Shown here piece by piece: positions 1-8,005 of a stretch of 9,150 nucleotides of DNA (positions within the stretch are counted from its first letter, which is position 1; each line of letters opens with the position of its first letter). The position numbers and the translations under genes are program-made. The DNA lies in assembly GCF_000273375.1 (NCBI RefSeq), contig NZ_CM001557.1:1259731-1268880 (forward strand). The letters are read 5' to 3'. The stretch comes from Bartonella birtlesii IBS 325. Its GTDB lineage: Bacteria > Pseudomonadota > Alphaproteobacteria > Rhizobiales > Rhizobiaceae. A model generated the notes under the pieces. It made no database searches, was not told where the DNA came from, and saw only the letters and a program-made list of their open reading frames with translations.

Positions 1-184
1 ATCAAAATCTTTTAAAGCACAAATGCGATAAAGAACTATAGTATTTCGAGAAAGAGCATGTTTAAAATGATGATTTTAGTGAGTGATTAAACCACGTCTT
101 AAAAAAACATGCGATCCTTTAAAGCCTTTCAAAAGATGGCTTGTAACTCATAAGAAATGTTATCAAGATCCTTACGGTTGTTAG

Positions 185-220
185 TTTTGAGGGTTTTGAG
201 GGTTTTGAGGGTTTTGAGGG
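185..220. repeat. four perfect tandem 9-bp repeats (TTTTGAGGG), G-quadruplex motif
   Basis: The 9-mer TTTTGAGGG occurs four times head to tail without a mismatch at 185-193, 194-202, 203-211 and 212-220. The four GGG runs separated by six bases meet the usual G-quadruplex pattern on the plus strand. Short tandem repeats with this spacing resemble iterons bound by plasmid or satellite replication proteins. That role is inference, but a primase-type replication gene remnant lies in the same element. Confidence 0.85.
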
Positions 221-300
221 TTCCCTTTACCCCCTTTATATATTTTTTTTCAATCAAAAAATAAAAGTTATTATATTTCAATAAGTTATTTTTTAAACAA

Positions 301-390
301 ACAACCTATATCAAGACACAACCTATAAATACAACCCACGGTATATTTTTGAGGGTATTTTGAGGGTTTGAGAAACCTTCAAAACCTATA
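301..390. repeat. second iteron-like cluster with two TTTTGAGGG copies and AAAACCTAT elements
   Basis: TTTTGAGGG recurs at 347-355 and 358-366, now with an 11-base period. It is followed by AACCTTCAAAACCTAT at 374-389, which runs partly complementary to the G-rich units, and preceded by ACAACCTATA at 301-310 and 318-327. The same order (G-rich units, then AACCTwCAAAACCTAT) appears on the minus strand around 6024-5983, so this cluster and that one form an inverted pair around the restriction-modification gene. Confidence 0.6.
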
Positions 391-638
391 AGTAATATAA
401 GAAAATGAATATACATAACCCTCTTTAAACAAAGCTTTTGAAAGCTATAAAGCTATCATTTGAGATTGCGATATAATCTTTTAAAGGCAATGTAAAAAAA
501 TCTAATTCTGTTTAAGAGTGGATTTCTTATAAATCTTAAAGCAATCCAAAGTACAGTGTTTAAAAGTGCAAATGATTTCTTTTTAGAATAACGCATATAA
601 ACACTCCTTTTAAGATGTTATGTAAGCAGTTTATAAAA

Positions 639-679
639 GGGGTATAGAGCCCCCCTATAGGTATAAGACCTTATACCCC
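639..679 (-). terminator. probable intrinsic terminator of the restriction-modification gene
   Basis: On the minus strand the outer arms GGGGTATA and TATACCCC (679-672 with 646-639) can pair and are followed at once by TTTTAT (638-633), as expected of a Rho-independent terminator for leftward transcription. An alternative inner palindrome, GGTATAAGACCTTATACC, lies at 660-677 and competes with the outer stem. The structure starts about 40 bases past the stop codon at 722. Confidence 0.6.
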
Positions 680-721
680 CCTTTGTGAGGTTAATATGCC
701 TATTATCTGAGCATGCCAAAT

Positions 722-3700
722 CTATTCAGTTTCTCTCATTTCTAATTTTGGTAAGTTTTTAACGATTTTCATTGTCTCTAAACTTACAGTAATAACCCTT
801 TGAAATAATTCTAGAGGATAGGCAGGGTTGCCAATGGTTTCAACAGCATAACGATTGGCATCATTAACAATGCCACTCTTTTTATCAGTCTTAACGCATT
901 GACGCCCCATAACCCATTCAAGAGCTGGCTTGCCATTGACGATATATTCATAAGTTTCAAGAGGGATATCTGTTATTGTGATATTGCTATTGTAAATAAC
1001 AGTGGTTTTATCCTTTTTCTTACTATCCTTAATGTTTGCGAATTTCATTTCAGTCACATAATAAAACTTTTCTGGATTAGAGATGTCAGTTAATTTTGGA
1101 TTACCCTTTTTAAAGGTCACTGGATAAGGCTCCACATCTTCATAGTTTACATGCAAATGACCCAGTTCACGCCCTGCTGTTACAAATTTCCAAAAATCCT
1201 CAGCACTCTTTACACAAGGGATACGAGGCAATTCTTTAGAGAGGTTATCAGCATAACGAGCGCGATAATCTTCTGAATGTAAAATCCCATAAACGTAATA
1301 AAACAAATCTTCTTTAGTGAGTGTTTCATTCGGATAAGCCGCCTCAAAATGTGCTAATCCCTCATCCGTAATGGCATCACGGCGTTGTAAGCCAGTACTT
1401 TTATTTTCTTCTGTAGAATTCGTAAATAAATGGGATTGTTCCTCACTTTTACTTTTTAAGACCGTAGTATCTTCATAAATATATCTTGGAAAGCATTGAC
1501 TAGTATCTATTGCGTGAAGATTGGGCAAATCTTTAGCCATAAGTACAGAAAAACCCGATTGGGTTCCAGTACCTGTAACTTGTATTACCTTATTTTCAAC
1601 CGCTTTTCCCATAGGAAATATCCGCGGCATTTGATAAACCATTTCATTGAATGTGCGACTATAATAGAGCCACTGTCGTGTAAATGGACGATACAAACTT
1701 TGCGTAATGCATGTAGTCTCAAATTCAAAAATCTTTCCTTTTGTCAAATCTTGTTTAAGTGCACGGCTCCAACTAATTTTACTCTCATCCGTATTGATAA
1801 AATTATTTACAGCCTTTGCACGTGCTTTATGATCAGCTTGTAAATAAGCATCATTAAACCGTTCCACTTCGCTGTTATAGAAGGCAATCATATTACTCAT
1901 GTTCTTCTTTAAAGTTTCACGGCTTGAGTTATACGCCCACGCATCACGATTGGTTACGACTCCAAGAGAAAACGTTTCAAAGAGCTTTTTATTATTTCCC
2001 TTCTTATCGCCTATTGTTAAAAAATCTTTGAAACTGTCATCACGTTGATTGATCCAATCTCCATGCTCGTCTGGTGTAATTATTTTCCAACCTGATTTAT
2101 TTGTGATGCCACCAACACTACCAACGTATTGAAGCATCTCAAGTTTTTTTTCGGTAGAAAGATTATCACCAATATCATGATAGTAAATCTTACACGGTTG
2201 TTGTTTATTTGGATTGCGCACAAAAATCGTTACAGCTATTCCGTTTTGGCTTCCAGAACCAAAAACATTGCCTCCTTCCTTTGATAGCTCTTTTGATTTT
2301 ATATTTTTTCGGATATCACCACGAAGATTAATGATATAAATAGAAGAATATTCATTCTGTAAGCATTTTCGCATGCCATCAGCAAATGTTTTATCTACCC
2401 ATCCATTTCCAGAAATATAGGCAACAACACCACCTTGAGAACTTAAGCGATTACTTGCCCACCTAATTGCTCGAATATAGCTATCATAGAGATTTCTTTT
2501 TAATATTGCTTGTGATTTAAGTGCGTACGTATTTTGGATGCTTCTATCAAGTATTTCATATTCTACATTTGCATTATTATCATTCTCACTTCTTTGACCC
2601 GTTGAATAAGGAGGATTGCCAAAGATAACTTCAATATTGAGATTTTTCTGGTATTCCAAATATTCACTGTTTTCTTTAAATAGTTTTTGTAATAAGTCTT
2701 TCTTTTCAAGCATCCGAAACGTATCAGCCAAACCAATATGCTTAAAAGGAATATACTCACCTTTCATAAGACTATGGTAAGTCGATTCAATGTTAATGGC
2801 AGCAATGTAATAGGCTAAGAGAACAATCTCATTGGCATGAATATCATGACGGAACTTATATTCCATATCCTCTGGTTTTATGAGATTAGATTGTAACAAC
2901 CGTGTGATAAAGGTACCCGTTCCAGTGAAAGGGTCAAGGATAGAGACGCCACGTGACCCTAAGCTTTTTCCAAACTCATTGCGTAAGACATCATCAACAG
3001 AATGAATGATAAAATCTACAACCTCAACGGGGGTATAAACAATCCCAAGCCTATCCGTGGTTTTCTTAAATGCCTTGGCAAAAAAATCTTCATAAAGTTT
3101 GATAATAAGGTTCTGTCTTGCTTGGGGGGAGGTAATTCCAGAGGCACGGAACTTTACGCTGTCATAAAACTCTTGTAATTCTTGAGATACCTCTTCAATA
3201 TTGGTTTTATCGAGTTCTGTTAAGATTTTTTCCATTGCTTGTGAGATAGCATTGTTTTGCACAAATTCATTGCCCTCAAACAAAGCTTCAAACACGGGAC
3301 GCGTCACAAGATGTTGTCCTAACATCTCAAGCGCTTCCTCTTGTTTGATTTCACTGTTTAAGTTGTTTTTTAGTTCTTTATAAAAACTCTCAAAAGCATG
3401 AAAAGCTTCACTGGTTTCATCAGAAAGTATACCTTTAAGACGATTGATATGGTTTTGAGCAATCTCAGCAACATTGTTCGCCCAAATGCCCCAGTAATCG
3501 GCAAGGGTAAATTTCTTAGCCAAAAGGGTTTTAAGGGCATTGGGAAACTCTTTATAAAAAGGTAATCTTCCTGTAACACTATGAATATAGCGTTGTGGTT
3601 CATAAGCGGCTTTTCCAATCTCAAGCCCTGTGCTTTCTGGTTTCTCATAAACATGGATTTTATCTTCAACCGTGGTCATACTCTTTAAGGCAACAACCTC

Positions 3701-5698
3701 TAAAGTATGACTTACGTCTTGATCTAAAATCATCTGGTTAAGGGTTACTTCAAAGTTTTCATCATGGGAAAGCAAAGCATTGATCACTTGCCAGACAACA
3801 CTGTATCTCTTGTTGTATTTTAAAGCCTCTTCAGCAGAAATCCCAGCAGGAACCCCAACGGGTAAAATGATATAACCTCTTTTCTTACCCTTGGCACGAC
3901 GCATGATACGCCCCACCGCCTGTATCACATCCACTTGGCTTTTGCGTGGGTGTAAAAACATGATCGCATCAAGAGCAGGAACATCTACTCCTTCAGAAAG
4001 ACATCTTACATTGGTGAGCACACGGCAGACATGCTCCCCCGCATCTTCCTTTAACCAATCAAGGGCTTCATTGCGCTTCTTGGCACTTTGTGTTCCATCA
4101 ATATGCGCAAAGGTACACTGAAGAGGTGGGGTCTCTTTATAAAGCTTATGAAGATCAGACAATTCTTTCTGTATTTCTGGAGAATTGAATGTATCACGGA
4201 TACGTTCAGAGGTCTTAATATCTCTACAAAAAGCCAAAGCCCGTCGCATAGGGTTAGGGTCATCACTCAGATCAACTTTTAGATCTATTTTGCTAAGAGC
4301 TTGATAACAGCCGATGATCTTGGTTTTATCATCAAGAGTAAGTTCATAATTCTCATCGATCATCAGATGTTGAATGGATTCACTCACTTCCTCTTCATTA
4401 ACACCCAAGATAATAATCTTATAAGGAACTAAGAGTTCATTCTTAACGGCTTTTGAGAATGTATAGGTGTAAAGATTTTTTCCATAGAGGGCTTCATCAT
4501 CCATAGACGCTAAAATGCCATTCATTTCATGGGCTTGTTTTTTAGCATGATCAGCAAAGATCTTGGGCGTTGCTGTCATATACAGACGTTTTTTACCTCG
4601 AATGATGCTGTTATCATGAACCTTGATAAATTCAGATTCATGCTTGTCTGTTCCCAATACAACACCAGTTGTTCTATGCGCTTCATCACAAATGATTAGA
4701 TCAAATTCGGGTAAATCATGGTCTTTTTGTGCATCGGAAATCACTTGAATGGAATGGTAAGTCGAAAAGACCACGGTCATCACATCAAGAGAGGTTTTAT
4801 TGGCTTTACGTGCAAGCTCTTTTGCATCCGTTGTAGCAGGCAAGGCAAGATCAGAGGTATCCAGACCAGCCTCATCATCATGTTTACTTTTACGACGCTT
4901 TCCTACTTGTGTATCTGAACATACCGCAAAGGAACGCAAGGGCACTTCTGTATCAAGGGTCCATTCACGGATTGTTTGTGACATCAAAGCAAGGGAAGGC
5001 ACCAAAAACAACACACGCTTGCCTTTTCCTGCTATGGTTTCTGCTATCTTAAGGCTTGTGAAAGTTTTTCCCGTACCACATGCCATAATAAGCTTGCCAC
5101 GGTCTGCTTCTTGTAAACCTTCACAAACAGCTTTCAGTGCTTCTATCTGATGATCTAAAAGATTTTTTTTAGATTGCTCTTTAAGGGTCGCTTCACCTTT
5201 TTCTTTATATGCCCCCCAATCGATTTGACTGTTCTCTAAATCAAAAAGGTTTATGCGTTGAATACGAACCTCTTGCCCCTCACAAGTCAGTTCAACATTG
5301 TCACTCCAATCTGTTTCGGTGCTATCAACCAGAATACGACGGGTGAAGATCTTTTTGCCAGAAGCTGCTATAAAACTATCAATATCTTCTTTTTTAATAC
5401 AATGAGAAGCATCATAGCATTTACATTGAATAGCCGCATAACCTCCTTGATCACGGATTGTAGCGACCAGATCAATGCCGATATCACGTCCATCTTCATC
5501 ATGCTCTTTTGCCCATTCACAATAGGTTTGAACCTTTTCGTATTCCTGCTTTTGTAAAGGGTCGTTTGTCAAATAAGCTTTTACAAGGTTTTCAAACAGC
5601 GTTCCCAATTCACGGGGTGATTTAGCTTGTTTGCGATAATATTCTAACAGAGAGCGTAAAGTGACATGTTCATTATCATAATGATGAAAGTGAGGCAT
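722..5698 (-). CDS. type ISP restriction-modification enzyme (nuclease, helicase, methyltransferase and specificity in one chain)
   Basis: This 1658-residue protein has the architecture of type ISP enzymes such as LlaGI and LlaBIII, which methylate adenine in their target and, on unmodified DNA, translocate with ATP and cut where two enzymes converge. Visible in order: an Mrr-like PD-(D/E)XK nuclease (residues 1-160; E36, D76, Q91-x-K93); a superfamily 2 helicase (180-620) with Walker A ACGTGKT at 206-212, DEAH at 338-341, TAT at 375-377, SEGVD at 568-572 and QAVGRIMRR at 593-601; a helical coupler (about 650-870); an N6-adenine methyltransferase (about 870-1120) with motif I DPFTGTG at 922-928 and motif IV NPPY at 1028-1031; and a C-terminal target recognition region (about 1230-1620). 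Its length is near that of the characterised members, about 1570-1580 residues. The ATG start has GGAG 12 bases upstream. No separate specificity or methylase gene lies nearby, as expected for a single-chain system. All motifs are intact, so it is probably functional; its target sequence cannot be read from the protein. Confidence 0.93.
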   Translation of the reverse strand: MPHFHHYDNEHVTLRSLLEYYRKQAKSPRELGTLFENLVKAYLTNDPLQKQEYEKVQTYCEWAKEHDEDGRDIGIDLVATIRDQGGYAAIQCKCYDASHCIKKEDIDSFIAASGKKIFTRRILVDSTETDWSDNVELTCEGQEVRIQRINLFDLENSQIDWGAYKEKGEATLKEQSKKNLLDHQIEALKAVCEGLQEADRGKLIMACGTGKTFTSLKIAETIAGKGKRVLFLVPSLALMSQTIREWTLDTEVPLRSFAVCSDTQVGKRRKSKHDDEAGLDTSDLALPATTDAKELARKANKTSLDVMTVVFSTYHSIQVISDAQKDHDLPEFDLIICDEAHRTTGVVLGTDKHESEFIKVHDNSIIRGKKRLYMTATPKIFADHAKKQAHEMNGILASMDDEALYGKNLYTYTFSKAVKNELLVPYKIIILGVNEEEVSESIQHLMIDENYELTLDDKTKIIGCYQALSKIDLKVDLSDDPNPMRRALAFCRDIKTSERIRDTFNSPEIQKELSDLHKLYKETPPLQCTFAHIDGTQSAKKRNEALDWLKEDAGEHVCRVLTNVRCLSEGVDVPALDAIMFLHPRKSQVDVIQAVGRIMRRAKGKKRGYIILPVGVPAGISAEEALKYNKRYSVVWQVINALLSHDENFEVTLNQMILDQDVSHTLEVVALKSMTTVEDKIHVYEKPESTGLEIGKAAYEPQRYIHSVTGRLPFYKEFPNALKTLLAKKFTLADYWGIWANNVAEIAQNHINRLKGILSDETSEAFHAFESFYKELKNNLNSEIKQEEALEMLGQHLVTRPVFEALFEGNEFVQNNAISQAMEKILTELDKTNIEEVSQELQEFYDSVKFRASGITSPQARQNLIIKLYEDFFAKAFKKTTDRLGIVYTPVEVVDFIIHSVDDVLRNEFGKSLGSRGVSILDPFTGTGTFITRLLQSNLIKPEDMEYKFRHDIHANEIVLLAYYIAAINIESTYHSLMKGEYIPFKHIGLADTFRMLEKKDLLQKLFKENSEYLEYQKNLNIEVIFGNPPYSTGQRSENDNNANVEYEILDRSIQNTYALKSQAILKRNLYDSYIRAIRWASNRLSSQGGVVAYISGNGWVDKTFADGMRKCLQNEYSSIYIINLRGDIRKNIKSKELSKEGGNVFGSGSQNGIAVTIFVRNPNKQQPCKIYYHDIGDNLSTEKKLEMLQYVGSVGGITNKSGWKIITPDEHGDWINQRDDSFKDFLTIGDKKGNNKKLFETFSLGVVTNRDAWAYNSSRETLKKNMSNMIAFYNSEVERFNDAYLQADHKARAKAVNNFINTDESKISWSRALKQDLTKGKIFEFETTCITQSLYRPFTRQWLYYSRTFNEMVYQMPRIFPMGKAVENKVIQVTGTGTQSGFSVLMAKDLPNLHAIDTSQCFPRYIYEDTTVLKSKSEEQSHLFTNSTEENKSTGLQRRDAITDEGLAHFEAAYPNETLTKEDLFYYVYGILHSEDYRARYADNLSKELPRIPCVKSAEDFWKFVTAGRELGHLHVNYEDVEPYPVTFKKGNPKLTDISNPEKFYYVTEMKFANIKDSKKKDKTTVIYNSNITITDIPLETYEYIVNGKPALEWVMGRQCVKTDKKSGIVNDANRYAVETIGNPAYPLELFQRVITVSLETMKIVKNLPKLEMRETE

Positions 5699-5852
5699 AT
5701 TACAACAGAGCTCCGTTTTCTTATTATTGGATTAATTCTTATCAAAAGAATCAAAACGCAGCTTATTAAATCCATTTCGAATGAATAGTATGAAAAATGC
5801 GGAAAATACTAAAAAGCAGATAATTTTTTTTAAAAGATTTTTTAAAGGCTGT

Positions 5853-5861
5853 TTATCCACA
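5853..5861 (+). promoter_or_regulatory. perfect DnaA-box match TTATCCACA
   Basis: TTATCCACA matches the consensus DnaA binding box exactly. It lies in the roughly 400-base gene-free stretch upstream of the restriction-modification gene, next to an AT-rich run. A second perfect copy lies at 8883-8891. A 9-mer can occur by chance, so a role in replication or promoter control is a guess. Confidence 0.4.
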
Positions 5862-5900
5862 GGCTATGAGAGAGATCAGATCAGCAAAATAGTGAAATTT

Positions 5901-5946
5901 ACTATTCGTTTGACGTGTTAATCAAGACAAATGCACCATGGGTTTT
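5901..5946 (+). repeat. left arm of a ~45-bp inverted repeat around the DUF3987 remnant
   Basis: This stretch matches the minus strand of 6550-6596 at about four of every five bases, with a perfect 13-base core AAGACAAATGCAC at 5924-5936. Both copies point inward, toward the primase remnant between them. Neither copy looks coding. It could be the end of a small mobile element, a recombinase site, or a duplicated regulatory segment. Confidence 0.7.
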
Positions 5947-5982
5947 AAAATATCAGAATAAGTATTTTGATAGATTTTATAG

Positions 5983-6024
5983 ATAGGTTTTGTAGGTTCT
6001 TAAAACCCCCAAAACCTCCAAAAC
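5983..6024 (-). repeat. inverted counterpart of the left iteron-like cluster
   Basis: On the minus strand this reads as G-rich units (GGAGG and GGGGG each followed by TTTT) and then AACCTACAAAACCTAT, which differs by one base from 374-389. It also contains its own dyad, AGGTTTTG at 5985-5992 and CAAAACCT at 6010-6017. It lies about 70 bases past the stop of the DUF3987 remnant. The pairing with the left cluster suggests a shared binding site for an element-encoded protein, or a relic of an inversion or duplication. Confidence 0.55.
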
Positions 6025-6093
6025 TAATGATGGAGAGTGCTTTGAAGGTTCACTGTTATATTGTTTAATCTTTCATAAGATTTTCAAATCGCC

Positions 6094-6555
6094 TCAGTGT
6101 GATGTTTTATGACTTTTCACTAAAGGATGCCATTCATACCGTCTATCAGGACGCCGACCTAATTTATTCCCTTTTATAGGAAATTCACGAATATAGTTAC
6201 AACGATATAAAAGCTCTAAAGCTTTCTTAACGGTTTGATTGTCTGTTAAACATTTCCAATCACGTTTATAAACATCCCTAGCTGTAATAACATCGGGCAA
6301 ATGATCACAGCGTTCAACAATCAATTTTGCACGCTCTGCTGTTAATGTATCCCCCGCCGCATAAAGTCTTTTGACATGACTTAACAGATATTTTTCCCAA
6401 CGCAATGCTGTTGTAATGGCATAGAGACCAATTTCAAAACTACCACTATCAAGAAGTTCAAAAATCAATGCAAGGGTTGGTATGGTTTTATTCATTTTCA
6501 AAAGATGCGCTTGTAAACTTGCAGAGAAATGACCTCTTTCTGATATGTTAAAAGC
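6094..6555 (-). pseudogene. C-terminal remnant of a DUF3987-type (YfjI-like) primase/helicase protein
   Basis: The reading frame gives about 153 residues resembling the C-terminal part of DUF3987 proteins, replication proteins of phages and islands usually several hundred residues long. Recognisable pieces are QAHLLKMNKTIPTLALIF (family pattern AHLAKYRKLMPSLALIF), ALRWEKYLLSHVKRLY (family ALAWCEYLESHARRVY), then ITARDVYKRDWKCLTD and a basic tail GRRPDRRYEWHP. A start at TTG 6501 or ATG 6495 would be inside conserved sequence: the similarity continues upstream to 6555, where an in-frame TAG (6556-6558) coincides with the right arm of the inverted repeat. The gene is therefore broken rather than small. 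The bulk of the protein, including any Walker motifs, is absent. A short protein could still be made from 6495, but there is no reason to expect function. Confidence 0.75.
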
Positions 6556-6596
6556 CTATAGTGCATTTGTCTTAATTACCACATTAAACGATAGGC
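6550..6596 (-). repeat. right arm of the ~45-bp inverted repeat at the primase breakpoint
   Basis: Read on the minus strand it matches 5901-5946, including the perfect core AAGACAAATGCAC at 6573-6561. Similarity to the DUF3987 family stops exactly where this repeat begins, so the repeat marks the point at which the primase gene was cut. Confidence 0.7.
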
Positions 6597-6972
6597 AAAA
6601 TGGTTTTTTGTTAAAGGAAAAAGCAAAAAAGAAATAACACTAACCATTTCAGATTTTCATAATGAAAGAAAACTTTTTAGTTTTTCTATTCATGATGAAA
6701 ATATATTTCAAACAATAATGAATATATTTTCAATTAATTTAAGTGATTCACAATTACATTTCATATTGCTATGAAGAATACAAACAGCACTAAGAAAATG
6801 AGAAATGAAGATTTTTTTGATTGAACGAAGAAAGAAACCAGCAGGGATATCTCATTTGACAGTTTTTCCCTTCAAAAAAGCTATATAAACGAGAGATTTT
6901 CATTTAATCATTACGTTTAAAGATGTGTGAATAAATTAATGTAAAAAGCTTTGTTATGAGTACTTTATTGAG
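6597..6972. other. gene-free AT-rich gap between the 151-residue gene and the primase remnant
   Basis: About 375 bases with frequent stops in all frames. I looked for further DUF3987 sequence upstream of the remnant and found none I could recognise. No clear terminator follows the stop codon of the gene ending at 6973. The stretch probably represents deleted and decayed sequence of the element. Confidence 0.5.
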
Positions 6973-7428
6973 TTAGAAATCTATACCAATAGCTTTGGCT
7001 TGCATTTTTTCGTAAAGCTTGCGCATAACCACCATATTTTCTTTACGCACATCAATAATTGATTTTTCAATTGACGTTAAACGAGATTTATCTAAGTTTC
7101 CTAACCGTGCATAATGGGATGCTATTGCTTGACGTGCTTCATCGTAAGGCAATTCGCCTTTACGATTTTTGGGTAAACTATAAACTTCATTTACCGTCTT
7201 ATATTGCGCAGGATCATTAACAAGGATTACGTGCTTTTTAATAACATCTATTTCCGTTAATGCTGTTTTAAGACTATTAATCATAGCCTTACTATTGGCA
7301 TATCTCAGCAAATCGTTTTCTACAAGACTACGTTCCGTACCAAGAAGTGATGATAAATCACCACTTTTTCCAATGTTACGAAGATAACTACACAAATCAC
7401 TCCGCACACCATGTAGTTTTTTGGTCAT
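6973..7428 (-). CDS. unrecognised protein, 151 residues from the first ATG
   Basis: I do not recognise this protein. It appears soluble, charged and mostly helical, with no signal peptide or membrane segment, and ends KAIGIDF. The start is uncertain. The ATG at 7428 has only a weak GAAG upstream, while the frame stays open for 29 more codons, back to a TAG at 7516-7518, and that extension (with NEFEELERIF and NNYVKSLDEAL) looks like coding sequence. The only good ribosome binding site, AGGAG at 7517-7513, would serve a rare ATT start at 7506, six bases on. It could also be the second half of a gene split by a one-base frameshift from the gene upstream. The two overlap and were surely co-transcribed. 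Its place between two fragments of the element's primase suggests accessory cargo or satellite function, but the sequence does not say which. Confidence 0.65.
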   Translation of the reverse strand: MTKKLHGVRSDLCSYLRNIGKSGDLSSLLGTERSLVENDLLRYANSKAMINSLKTALTEIDVIKKHVILVNDPAQYKTVNEVYSLPKNRKGELPYDEARQAIASHYARLGNLDKSRLTSIEKSIIDVRKENMVVMRKLYEKMQAKAIGIDF

Positions 7429-7498
7429 TAATGCTTCATCAAGACTTTTTACATAGTTATTTTCGCGAACAAAAATACGTTCTAACTCTTCAAATTCA

Positions 7499-7804
7499 TT
7501 AGAAATGATGATCTCCTATAATAACATCTTTATCTAACCAATCGGGACCATATTCTTTATCAGCATCTTTAGTAGAAAATCCCATATCACGAATAAATTG
7601 CGCTCCATGTTGCTTTTTAAGAAACAAAAGTGTATGCGCTGGAGGTTCAGTCATTGCCAACCATTCCCACGCTGCTTTGCTATCGTTAGCACGGTCAGCC
7701 GCTTCTGATTCAGCAGTATAAATACAGTTTTGATCTAAACCGCCTGCTCGTAACTCCTCACGTTCAACATCTGTCATATAACTTTTGGGTAATTTCTTTT
7801 GCAT
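7499..7804 (-). CDS. unrecognised small acidic protein, 101 residues
   Basis: I do not recognise the family. The protein begins MQKKLPKSYMTDVEREELRA, has no signal peptide or membrane span, and is rich in Asp, Glu and Ala, with aromatic patches AAWEWLAM and EYGPDWLD that suggest a small folded domain. The ATG at 7804 is preceded by AAAGGAA at a normal distance, a good ribosome binding site inside the palindrome AGGAAATTCCT. Its stop (7499-7501) overlaps the open frame of the next gene by about 15 bases, so the two form an operon or were once one protein of roughly 280 residues. An inverted-repeat-rich region upstream probably holds its promoter. Nothing seen allows a function to be named. Confidence 0.7.
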   Translation of the reverse strand: MQKKLPKSYMTDVEREELRAGGLDQNCIYTAESEAADRANDSKAAWEWLAMTEPPAHTLLFLKKQHGAQFIRDMGFSTKDADKEYGPDWLDKDVIIGDHHF

Positions 7805-7865
7805 AGGAAATTCCTTTCTGTAATCTGTCTTGAAATATTAATCTAATGGTTAAATCTGATCAATC

Positions 7866-7950
7866 AAATTTCCTATGAAATTTTCAATTTGTTGTTGAAA
7901 TGAAAATAAGATATCTGTTTTTAGCTTTGAACATTTTGATTGGTATCAAA
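7866..7950. promoter_or_regulatory. cluster of short inverted repeats between two divergent genes
   Basis: Three short dyads fall in the 200 bases between the 101-residue gene and the broken recombinase: AAATTTC/GAAATTT at 7866-7883 with a 4-base spacer, ATTTTCA/TGAAAAT at 7880-7907, and TTTGAT/ATCAAA at 7935-7950 with a 4-base spacer. They could be operators, or the remains of a recombinase resolution site next to its gene. In such AT-rich DNA, chance is a serious alternative. Confidence 0.3.
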
Positions 7951-8005
7951 GAAAATTATCATTTTTATACTAATATATACACTTAATTGATGATCTTTAT
8001 TGAAA

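Larger units (their letters stand above)
1..638. other. gene-free AT-rich stretch downstream of the restriction-modification gene
   Basis: I see no convincing coding region on either strand here; frames are broken at short intervals. The stretch holds the TTTTGAGGG repeat cluster at 185-220, two more copies at 347-366, a repeated ACAACCTATA at 301-310 and 318-327, and a 16-base element at 374-389 that recurs inverted near 5983-5998. Positions 1-184 and 391-638 show only AT-rich sequence with small hairpins, such as GATTT/AAATC near 521-535. The region could be the far end of the integrated element, but I see no attachment site or tRNA gene to prove this. Confidence 0.6.

Noticed and set aside
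1..184. Search for a tRNA gene or attachment site at the left edge
   Set aside because: I could see no cloverleaf, no TTCGA-type T-loop in context and no repeat of sequence near the integrase, so no att site is called.
185..220. Possible CRISPR array
   Set aside because: The 9-bp units are tandem with no spacers, so this is a simple direct repeat and not a CRISPR array.
3891..5150. Several open plus-strand frames of 64-116 codons within the large minus-strand gene
   Set aside because: They are antisense to a gene with strong motif support along its whole length, show no recognisable domain and lack good ribosome binding sites. They are frame shadows.
7496..7518. Programmed +1 frameshift of the RF2 type between the 101- and 151-residue genes
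   Set aside because: An AGGAG-like site lies upstream of TTC TAA, but the spacing is much longer than the 3 bases in the RF2 site and the slippery CTT TGA is absent. An ordinary indel or a rare start is more likely.
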